From Candidatus Nomurabacteria bacterium (GTDB lineage: Bacteria; Patescibacteriota; Minisyncoccia; Phycocordibacterales; UBA1006): a DNA stretch of 19,838 nt. Positions 5,514 through 11,232 of this stretch are shown here, piece by piece. Each line of letters starts with the position of its first letter. Positions within the stretch are counted from its first letter, which is position 1. The notes under the pieces were generated by a model, which saw nothing but the letters and a program-made list of their open reading frames with translations, was not told the origin of the DNA and ran no database searches. The translations under genes and the position numbers were made by a program. The stretch covers positions 1 through 19,838 of the forward strand of contig JAOULM010000012.1 of NCBI GenBank assembly GCA_029882015.1, written 5' to 3'.

Positions 5514-6272
5514 TTATGTATTAACCTCTTCAGTTTTAGCTACAAAACCTTCTGGAAGATTTTTATATTTCTTAAGCTTTTCTAAAAATGATGGAAACTC
5601 CTGGTTAAATACTTCCTTGTAGTGATAGTTAACCTCTTCGATTTTATCAATCAACATTACAGACATCCCCTGACTAAGATTGTCTTTGGTGGTCTTGTCT
5701 ATTATTTCAAAAAACATATCAAGGAACTTTTTGACTGAATATTGACGGTGACAAAAACGTAAGACCCCGCTGTAGAAAACAGAGTCGTCAATTTTGTTAT
5801 ACATATACCAAACAGATTTTTCCAAAATCTTTTCTTTCTCGTTCTGGTCAAACTTACCCTTTGAGAGAACCTGTAACAGGGAAGATTTTATTTCAATATT
5901 ATCTCCCTGAAGACGTAAATCATCAAATCTTTGATCAAAAAACATTTTTATCAAAGCCTCTTTGTCTGGGGTTGGGTCAGAACAATGCCAAAGAGTGCTC
6001 ATGATTTGACGGATATAACCAGAAGCCCTTTCTTCTTTTAGATACTTTAATTTTGATACCTGTGTATCTAGCTCTATTACTAAGGCCGTTTGATAATTTG
6101 CTACAGATAAACTTTCTGATTTATTTAGAAAATCAAACATTACCTCCATTTGTGGACCATCGTTGTTGGGTATTGTTGGATTGGCAAAGCCGTGTAGTAA
6201 CATATCTGAAATCCAATCACTCCATCCATGAATAGTTTTCTTTAAGGATGCGTTAGGTGTATTTTTGCTCAT
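5514..6272 (-). CDS. Hypothetical protein, cytosolic and helical
   Basis: A 252-residue protein that I do not recognise. No signal peptide or membrane segment; composition is charged and helical, with stretches such as NEKEKILEKS and FPSFLEKLKKYKNLP. Cysteines occur only near 96 and 174, so no metal site is apparent. The start ATG (6270-6272) follows an A-rich leader without a Shine-Dalgarno sequence and a TTGACG-N17-TAGAGT promoter. It is a single-gene unit closed by a strong terminator. It is the last of three head-to-tail minus-strand units, and its upstream spacer is about 78% identical to that of 6376-6867. Confidence 0.65.
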   Translation of the reverse strand: MSKNTPNASLKKTIHGWSDWISDMLLHGFANPTIPNNDGPQMEVMFDFLNKSESLSVANYQTALVIELDTQVSKLKYLKEERASGYIRQIMSTLWHCSDPTPDKEALIKMFFDQRFDDLRLQGDNIEIKSSLLQVLSKGKFDQNEKEKILEKSVWYMYNKIDDSVFYSGVLRFCHRQYSVKKFLDMFFEIIDKTTKDNLSQGMSVMLIDKIEEVNYHYKEVFNQEFPSFLEKLKKYKNLPEGFVAKTEEVNT

Positions 6273-6290
6273 AATTTAATTTTTTTCTTT

Positions 6291-6319
6291 ACTCTATACT
6301 TTTATTCAAATTACGTCAA
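6291..6319 (-). promoter_or_regulatory. Promoter TTGACG-N17-TAGAGT
   Basis: On the minus strand the -35 is 6314-6319 and the -10 is 6291-6296, 18 nt before the ATG at 6272. A member of the TTGACn/TAnnGT class. Confidence 0.6.
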
Positions 6320-6336
6320 ACTATCAGGCAAATAAA

Positions 6337-6362
6337 AAACCAGCAGTAATTACTGCTGGTTT
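6337..6362 (-). terminator. Terminator of the 6376-6867 gene
   Basis: A perfect 26-nt palindrome (AAACCAGCAG arms) followed by TTTTATTT on the minus strand. Confidence 0.8.
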
Positions 6363-6375
6363 AAAAATTATTTGA

Positions 6376-6867
6376 TTAATGAAAGACACCGTGGCTTTGT
6401 AGGGGAATGAGTAATATTTTTTCTATTTTCGCCACTTCTTTATATGTCTTTTCATATCCATCGTAGTTAGACAAAAGATAAGTAAGTTTTTTAAGAATAA
6501 GCTCAATCTCATCATCCTCTAGAAAGAAATCATCAGGGGGGCTTGTTTGAAAATTAAAGAGTAGTGCTTCTTGGGTTCTTTCTTGAACCAGTCCAATAAT
6601 TTCACTATCATAATCAAGCTTAGAAATTTCATTGTTACTTGATACGCAAATCGTCTTGAAGTCGTGACAATCGCTTGTTTTTGGCTCACCTGAACATACA
6701 AATATTCTCCATAGTGTTGGTAGGAGTAATCGTATTCTACCAATTGGTAAATAATCATCAGAACAAACCATTGGCAGGGTAAAGTGTTGAATTTTGCCAA
6801 AACTATTAAGATTGTCTGGAAGTGTAAAAGATATCAATCTGTACTGCTTGTTTTTACTTTCGCTCAT
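6376..6867 (-). CDS. Hypothetical protein
   Basis: A 163-residue protein of unknown family. No signal peptide or membrane helix. The first half is beta-like, with PMVCSDDYLPIGRIRLLLP followed by WRIFVCSGEPKTSDCHDF. The second half is acidic and helical (FFLEDDEIELILKKLTYLL). Cysteines near 35, 58, 67 and 74 have no clear zinc-finger spacing. The start ATG at 6865-6867 is preceded by the same leader as the 5514-6272 gene and by TTGACA-N17-TAGTGT. Middle unit of the minus-strand array, with its own terminator. Confidence 0.6.
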   Translation of the reverse strand: MSESKNKQYRLISFTLPDNLNSFGKIQHFTLPMVCSDDYLPIGRIRLLLPTLWRIFVCSGEPKTSDCHDFKTICVSSNNEISKLDYDSEIIGLVQERTQEALLFNFQTSPPDDFFLEDDEIELILKKLTYLLSNYDGYEKTYKEVAKIEKILLIPLQSHGVFH

Positions 6868-6885
6868 AATTTAATTTTTTTCTTA

Positions 6886-6914
6886 ACACTACGCTTTTGT
6901 TTTGAATCTGTCAA
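6886..6914 (-). promoter_or_regulatory. Promoter TTGACA-N17-TAGTGT
   Basis: On the minus strand the -35 is 6909-6914 and the -10 is 6886-6891, 18 nt before the ATG at 6867. Confidence 0.65.
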
Positions 6915-6930
6915 ACATTAGGTTAAATAA

Positions 6931-6957
6931 AAAACCAGCAGTTGATACTGCTGGTTT
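6931..6957 (-). terminator. Terminator of the 6974-8365 gene
   Basis: Arms AAACCAGCAG and CTGCTGGTTT around a short loop, followed on the minus strand by TTTTTTATTT. Nearly the same hairpin as at 6337-6362. Confidence 0.8.
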
Positions 6958-6973
6958 TAATTATTACCCCTAA

Positions 6974-8365
6974 TTATTTGGTAATAATAATTTTGTGAAC
7001 TCGTCCATCATCTATCTGGTATAAATAAATACCAGATGATAAATCAAGATTCATTGATGTGTCTGTAATGATCCTCTGCAGAACTTTCTGTCCGGATATA
7101 TTATAGACCGTGATTTCTTCCGCAGACCCTCGTAGTATCACAAAACCATTTGTTGGGTTTGGATACAGTGGGGGCAGGGTTACAATCTCTGGCTCTAAAA
7201 CAGAATCAGATTCATCCATTTTGTGATGTCCGTTTTTCTGTTTTGGCACCGCAATAAATGTATCAATAGTGCTCCATGGACCACATTCATATCGCACCCG
7301 CCACTCGAAAGATTTTTTTGCTTGCTTCTCTAGCAGGTAACAATAAGATTGGTTTATGAAACTGCTGTTTGGATCAACACAGTTATAATAATTGGTCACC
7401 ACACTACTCTTCCATTTTTTCTTTCCCAGATTTCTGGTTTCCAAAACAAAACTATATTGCTTTGGAATAAAAAAACGAGCATTGTTTGCAAAAATGATTA
7501 TTGTCCCAGGAGATGGTGGTGCGACAAGTATAAAACCTGCAGGTTCACCAAATCCCAATACGACATCTTTGCCGTCAGTATGTGAAAACGTATTTTCAAT
7601 TTCTAATCCACATGTGTCTGGCATTGTTGTGGTGAACGTATCGCTACGTGACCACTGTCCGCAGTCTCTGCGAACCTGCCAAATATATGTTTCATTTTCA
7701 GTTAGAAAACCAGCAGGCGTTGGCAACAGAGGGTCAAAAATAGACCAAGACGTATCGGGCACTTGTTGAATGCGAATATCATATTCCATCTGAGGGCCAC
7801 CATTGATAATCACAACCGGTGTCCAGCTTAGCGAAATAGATAAACCACTTTTGCTAGCTGATATATCAGATGTCATTGTCTGTGGCTGATACGTACACGG
7901 TGTCGTGCAAAACGTATCTAGTCCAGACCATGCGGTGTATGTTCCTGATAAGATATCGCAAATCTCGCGCACTTGCCAGACATAGCATTCCCCGGGAGAT
8001 AAATCTGTTATGGTGTAGTTCGTTACTCCAGTCCATATCGCAGAAGACGAAATTCCTGTGCTGATGCTGGTCCACTCTATTTCATAAGAGTGGGGAATCC
8101 AAGATCCGGTAGGTAAAGATCCTCCCGCTAGTGACGAATCGCCAGGGGAGACACCTCCATTTCCAGGAAAAGTAACAGTTCCGCCACCGCCTCCGTTTCC
8201 ACCGATATCTATATCTTCGTCATCGAATACATAAAATGGTTGCCATGCTAGCCACGCCGTTGTTTCGGCCGTACTGATTTCATTGTTCCCAAATGGTTGT
8301 TCACATTGCCCGTAGGAAATTAACCCAGCGAAAATAAATACAATAGAAAAGATTAGTTTTTTCAT
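6974..8365 (-). CDS. Secreted multidomain protein with type IX sorting domain
   Basis: A 463-residue secreted protein. Residues 1-20 form a signal peptide ending SYGQ, followed by C21. A glycine-rich linker (55-73) precedes three fibronectin-III-like segments, each ending in the signature W-x-V-R...C...WS..DTF (near 129-152, 229-244 and 355-370). Residues 397-463 match the type A C-terminal sorting domain of the type IX (Por) secretion system: LYPNPTNGFV (400-409), ITVYNISGQKV (418-428), then LDLSSGIYLYQI and a terminal KIIITK. In Bacteroidota such domains direct cargo across the outer membrane and to the cell surface. Other parts of that system are not in the window. Promoter TTGACA-N16-TAGAGT with a 44-nt leader; own terminator. 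Probably acquired from Bacteroidota (inference). Confidence 0.8.
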   Translation of the reverse strand: MKKLIFSIVFIFAGLISYGQCEQPFGNNEISTAETTAWLAWQPFYVFDDEDIDIGGNGGGGGTVTFPGNGGVSPGDSSLAGGSLPTGSWIPHSYEIEWTSISTGISSSAIWTGVTNYTITDLSPGECYVWQVREICDILSGTYTAWSGLDTFCTTPCTYQPQTMTSDISASKSGLSISLSWTPVVIINGGPQMEYDIRIQQVPDTSWSIFDPLLPTPAGFLTENETYIWQVRRDCGQWSRSDTFTTTMPDTCGLEIENTFSHTDGKDVVLGFGEPAGFILVAPPSPGTIIIFANNARFFIPKQYSFVLETRNLGKKKWKSSVVTNYYNCVDPNSSFINQSYCYLLEKQAKKSFEWRVRYECGPWSTIDTFIAVPKQKNGHHKMDESDSVLEPEIVTLPPLYPNPTNGFVILRGSAEEITVYNISGQKVLQRIITDTSMNLDLSSGIYLYQIDDGRVHKIIITK

Positions 8366-8409
8366 TTTTTGAGATTTATGAGATTTAAAAGAATTATTTA
8401 TTTTTTATA

Positions 8410-8437
8410 ACTCTACACTTTTATTTCAATCTGTCAA
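8410..8437 (-). promoter_or_regulatory. Promoter TTGACA-N16-TAGAGT
   Basis: On the minus strand the -35 is 8432-8437 and the -10 is 8410-8415, 44 nt before the ATG at 8365. Confidence 0.6.
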
Positions 8438-8453
8438 ATGCAGAGGTTTTCTG

Positions 8454-8510
8454 TAAAGGACATTCTATTTTTCATAAAGGACACAGTCTGTTTCCCTGCA
8501 ATGTCCTTTG
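8454..8510. repeat. Three TAAAGGACA motifs
   Basis: TAAAGGACA at 8454-8462 and 8475-8483 (21 bp apart, two helical turns) and the inverted TGTCCTTTG at 8502-8510. The same motif is clustered in the origin-like region, including a 21-22 bp spacing there. Confidence 0.5.
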
Positions 8511-8665
8511 GATCTGTTTCGCATAGATGTATGACATGAGCAATCATTGTTGAGCGCAATGTGTTACACGCGGAAATTATTCAGGTGATAGTCTTGTTTT
8601 TCGAATCCGTCACCCACCCTGCCGAACGTGTCACCACCGTTACGATCTGTTGCACTGTAGATCTG

Positions 8666-8701
8666 GTTTCGCGTGATGTGAAACTGAAAATCACGCGAAA
8701 C
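8666..8701. repeat. 12-bp perfect inverted repeat with parS-like arms
   Basis: GTTTCGCGTGAT (8666-8677) and ATCACGCGAAAC (8690-8701) flank a 12-nt loop. Each arm resembles a parS half-site with one or two changes. Confidence 0.55.
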
Positions 8702-8738
8702 ATGAAACCAAATCTCAAGGACAAACACCCGATGAAAT

Positions 8739-8855
8739 ACAAGGTGAATGACATCGTCAGATAGGGTGCCCTGGGGTACAAGGTGAATTGCGAAGCAAGA
8801 GAGGGTGCCCTGGGGTACAAGGTGAATTGCGAAGCAAGAGAGGGTGCCCTGGGGT
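8739..8855. repeat. Three tandem 39-bp hairpin units
   Basis: Units 8739-8777, 8778-8816 and 8817-8855 abut directly. Units 2 and 3 are identical. Unit 1 differs in the core but keeps base pairing: TGAC-ATC-GTCA versus TTGC-GAA-GCAA. Flanks AAGGTGAA and AGGGTGCCCTGGGGTA are conserved. A fourth, isolated copy lies at 3033-3075. Confidence 0.85.
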
Positions 8856-8886
8856 ATATTCACTACGTTCATTATTGGCATTTAAA

Positions 8887-8912
8887 AACCCCCTGCGCAT
8901 GCGCAGGGGGTT
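8887..8912 (-). terminator. Terminator of the 8927-9226 gene
   Basis: A 26-nt perfect palindrome (AACCCCCTGCGCA and its complement). On the minus strand it reads GGGGGTTTTTAAA. Confidence 0.85.
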
Positions 8913-8926
8913 GAGTATTTTTTATT

Positions 8927-9226
8927 TTATTTTTCCTGATAAGACCTCTCTATATTTCGAAGCTCTTTTAATCGGGCTTTGGATTTTCGATGTGATAAAA
9001 TGGCTATCACTATGGATAGCACCACCACAAAACCAGTTAGGGTTAATATCGGAGACACAAAATCGTTTCCTACGAATTGCTCTCCTTCTATATAAACAAT
9101 GATAAAAAACAAAGGCATCAGTATTCCAAAAAATTTGATTGACCGAAGATTGACCTCTTCTGCGGAAATCATATTTTTGACGTTATTGCTCTTTGTCCTA
9201 TTAGTATTATTTTGTACAGCTCCCAT
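8927..9226 (-). CDS. Small two-helix membrane protein
   Basis: A 99-residue protein: a polar N-terminus of about 27 residues, two membrane helices (about 30-46 and 59-80), and a basic C-terminus (HRKSKARLKELRNIERSYQEK) that should be cytosolic by the positive-inside rule. No family recognised. The ATG at 9224-9226 follows the same kind of leader and TTGACA-N17-TAAGGT promoter as the 5514 and 6376 genes. Single-gene unit with its own terminator. Confidence 0.6.
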   Translation of the reverse strand: MGAVQNNTNRTKSNNVKNMISAEEVNLRSIKFFGILMPLFFIIVYIEGEQFVGNDFVSPILTLTGFVVVLSIVIAILSHRKSKARLKELRNIERSYQEK

Positions 9227-9243
9227 GATTTAATTTTTTCTTT

Positions 9244-9272
9244 ACCTTACGCCTCTCTGCTGTGTTTGTCAA
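9244..9272 (-). promoter_or_regulatory. Promoter TTGACA-N17-TAAGGT
   Basis: On the minus strand the -35 is 9267-9272 and the -10 is 9244-9249, 17 nt before the ATG at 9226. Confidence 0.6.
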
Positions 9273-9311
9273 ACATTTTGATGTGGGTGTGAAAGACTTG
9301 GGATTTTTTCT

Positions 9312-9320
9312 TGGTATACT
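9312..9320 (+). promoter_or_regulatory. Extended -10 promoter, leaderless
   Basis: TGG-TATACT ends 6 nt before the ATG at 9327, so transcription should start at the start codon. Confidence 0.55.
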
Positions 9321-9326
9321 AATCAC

Positions 9327-10250
9327 ATGACAGATGGTACACCGAAACAAAATAATTCAGAACAGGCAAGCGTTGCTGGGAAAAAATCCCAAGAAACAGT
9401 TGTTCCTGAAAAACCAAAACCACAAGCGAACAGAACTTTTTTCTCTGATATTACCGAGACCACCAACGCCAATGATCCAGTTGTTGCGCAGCAGATTTTT
9501 GACGAAGCTCGTGGACAACAGGCAGAACACGAAAGACGTTCACCAGGGTCTCGCAAGAATTTATTTTTTCTGATTGGAACCGGAGTCCTTTTGCTGATTG
9601 GTGTTGCGATTATATTATGGGGTATCTCTGTAAAAAGTAGCTTGGTTGATATACTCCCGGGTAAAAACCCTGAATCTCTGGTCTACGCCGAAGAACACAA
9701 GGGCATAGACATAACGGGAATAGCAGATTTTGATATTATACGTGCGACATCTGTATTTAAAACAGAGGTGCACGACAAAGACACCATTGAAAATATCTTT
9801 TTTGTCCAGAAAAATAACGGAGGGCAAACACAAATACAAAGTAATGATTTGTGGGAACTAACAAGCTCGTCTATTCCAAAATCCTTGCAAAGGACGTTGA
9901 ACCCATTTTTTATGTACGGTTGGTATTCTGGTGACTCATCAACTCGTGCGCCATTTTTATTGCTTGTTACTGATGATTTTAATAATGCCTTTGATGGGAT
10001 GATAGAATGGCAACAAGACATTACGTTTGATTTGGCTGGGCTGATGGGAATACAAAACACAGGGCAATTTCACAATGTGGATTTTGCTAGGGATATTTCT
10101 AGTAATTATGAAATATATCACGCAGATGGTTCCGAGGGAGACCAGATTATATACAGCTTTATCCGAGAAAACATACTCATCATAACAACAGACACGGTTG
10201 CTATAGACGAAGTCTCGGCCAGACTTGCCAATCGGGCGTTGGTACGTTAG
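9327..10250 (+). CDS. Hypothetical bitopic membrane protein
   Basis: A 307-residue protein: a polar, probably disordered cytosolic N-terminus (1-75, rich in Q, N, K and P), one membrane helix (79-100) and an extracytoplasmic domain of about 200 residues. No motif I can assign; the domain alternates beta-like stretches (IENIFFVQKN, APFLLLVTDDF, QIIYSFIRENILIITTD). Disordered N-terminus plus single helix plus soluble domain is a frequent Patescibacteria architecture. It starts a likely cluster with the DksA-like and 10682 genes; the gap to the next gene is 11 nt. Confidence 0.65.
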   Translation: MTDGTPKQNNSEQASVAGKKSQETVVPEKPKPQANRTFFSDITETTNANDPVVAQQIFDEARGQQAEHERRSPGSRKNLFFLIGTGVLLLIGVAIILWGISVKSSLVDILPGKNPESLVYAEEHKGIDITGIADFDIIRATSVFKTEVHDKDTIENIFFVQKNNGGQTQIQSNDLWELTSSSIPKSLQRTLNPFFMYGWYSGDSSTRAPFLLLVTDDFNNAFDGMIEWQQDITFDLAGLMGIQNTGQFHNVDFARDISSNYEIYHADGSEGDQIIYSFIRENILIITTDTVAIDEVSARLANRALVR

Positions 10251-10253
10251 CAT
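10225..10253 (+). promoter_or_regulatory. Possible promoter TTGCCA-N17-TAGCAT
   Basis: Lies at the end of the preceding coding region, with the -10 ending 8 nt before the ATG at 10262. Weak match, judged by eye. Confidence 0.25.
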
Positions 10254-10261
10254 ATACATAT

Positions 10262-10630
10262 ATGAATATTACATCAGAACAAATCCAAGAATTCAAAACT
10301 CAGTTATTAGCAGAAAAAGCCGAGATCGAATCACAGTTAGAAAAAATTGCTCACAAAACAGGACATGGTGACGATTGGGAAGCTATTCCAGATGCCGAAA
10401 TGAAAGCCGACGGATTTCGCGCAGACAAGCAAGAGAACGCTGACGAAACAGAAGAGTTCGAAGGTCGTATCGCAACATTGAATGCTTTGGAGCCACGATT
10501 GATGGATGTCATCCACGCGTTGGATAAAATCGAAAACAATCCAGAAAAATTTGGTACCGACGAAACAACAGGAGAGCCAATTCCAATGGATCGCATGACT
10601 GCAAACCCAGCAGCCCGCGGAAATGTGTAA
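10262..10630 (+). CDS. DksA/TraR-like protein lacking zinc-finger cysteines
   Basis: A 122-residue protein with the layout of DksA/TraR regulators: an N-terminal helical hairpin (about 5-93) that in DksA enters the RNA polymerase secondary channel, then a short C-terminal region. The end reads FGTDETTGEPIPMDRMTANPAARG, aligning with the canonical YGxCxxCGxxIxxxRLxAxPxAxxC pattern. None of the zinc-binding cysteines remain: the whole protein has no cysteine. An acidic DDWE segment (37-40) follows the first helix. Cysteine-poor DksA variants exist in other bacteria, so polymerase binding is possible but unproven. It starts 11 nt after the preceding gene. Confidence 0.7.
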   Translation: MNITSEQIQEFKTQLLAEKAEIESQLEKIAHKTGHGDDWEAIPDAEMKADGFRADKQENADETEEFEGRIATLNALEPRLMDVIHALDKIENNPEKFGTDETTGEPIPMDRMTANPAARGNV

Positions 10631-10681
10631 TTAACCCGATCAGTTGTAAGATAGCATCAACATAACCGTCTCCAGTAATAT

Positions 10682-11146
10682 ATGAATAACAAAAAAGTAA
10701 TGATGGGGGTTGTGGTGGTTGTGATAGTAATATTGGCGTTTGTTTTTGTGGGGTTGCTAAATCACCCAGAAATACAAAATGAAACAACCCAAACAACCGA
10801 ACTAGCTGAGCTAAACGATCAAAATACAAAAATGGTTGCAATGCAAAATGGTGCAATTATTTATGTACCAGACGAATGGTTGGTGGCTAGCGAGGTTACT
10901 CTAAACCCAGGATGTATCGGTGGGTATGTGGTAAATCAACCATCAGATGGACATCGTCAAAGTGGTGAAATCGCGGTTTACCCCGAAGATTGTTATAATC
11001 CAAATATTTTTCGCGGTGTAGCGCAGATGGAAACTAAAAAAGGTTTCATCGTGATGGCATTTTTTGATGGTGACGCAACAGATAACGAAGTAATCGAAGT
11101 AAGACAGGCTTTTAATTATATCTTGAGCACAATAGGTACTCAGTAA
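10682..11146 (+). CDS. Hypothetical membrane-anchored extracytoplasmic protein
   Basis: A 154-residue protein with an N-terminal hydrophobic anchor (about 7-26, valine-rich) and a soluble outer domain. Two cysteines (near 78 and 104) could form a disulfide outside the membrane. Blocks such as GAIIYVPDEWLVASEV and GFIVMAFFDGDATDNEVIEVRQAFNYILST suggest a compact alpha/beta fold; I do not recognise the family. It follows the DksA-like gene by 51 nt and ends at a strong terminator. Confidence 0.65.
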   Translation: MNNKKVMMGVVVVVIVILAFVFVGLLNHPEIQNETTQTTELAELNDQNTKMVAMQNGAIIYVPDEWLVASEVTLNPGCIGGYVVNQPSDGHRQSGEIAVYPEDCYNPNIFRGVAQMETKKGFIVMAFFDGDATDNEVIEVRQAFNYILSTIGTQ

Positions 11147-11151
11147 AAAAT

Positions 11152-11190
11152 AAACAAAAGACCGGCGCCATAGGCGCCGGTCTTTTGTTT
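11152..11190. terminator. Strong symmetric terminator
   Basis: An 18-bp perfect stem (11152-11169 with 11173-11190; core GACCGGCGCC) with a 3-nt loop and A/T-rich outer arms. It ends the 10682-11146 gene. Confidence 0.9.
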
Positions 11191-11218
11191 TACCCTCGGG
11201 ATTTCAAAAAAACTTTTG

Positions 11219-11224
11219 TATAAT
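11219..11224 (+). promoter_or_regulatory. -10 box TATAAT, leaderless-type
   Basis: A consensus TATAAT ends 8 nt before the ATG of yifB at 11233. Confidence 0.5.
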
Positions 11225-11232
11225 AAAACTCT

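Larger units (their letters stand above)
6273..6362 (-). repeat. 90-nt cassette spacer, copy 1
   Basis: Leader, promoter and upstream gene's terminator form a 90-nt block that aligns without gaps to 6868-6957 at about 70 of 90 positions by eye. Similarity is highest in the leader and terminator arms. The flanking proteins are not alike beyond Met-Ser. Confidence 0.6.
6868..6957 (-). repeat. 90-nt cassette spacer, copy 2
   Basis: The same length and order of parts as 6273-6362: A-rich leader, TTGAC/TAnnGT promoter, AAATAAAAAACCAGCAG terminator arm. Confidence 0.6.
8438..8886. other. Gene-free region built of repeats
   Basis: No credible gene. It holds three TAAAGGACA motifs (8454-8510), a 12-bp inverted repeat (8666-8701), an AAGGACA at 8717-8723 and three tandem 39-bp hairpin units (8739-8855). 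Open frames across it on both strands follow from the 39-bp period being a multiple of three. Confidence 0.6.

Noticed and set aside
8739..8855. CRISPR array
   Set aside because: The units abut with no unique spacers, and no cas gene is present.
8564..8881. Minus-strand ORF of 105 codons with 13-residue repeats
   Set aside because: It is the translation of the 39-bp tandem hairpin units. Two overlapping minus frames and a plus frame are open because the period is a multiple of three. No start signal fits.
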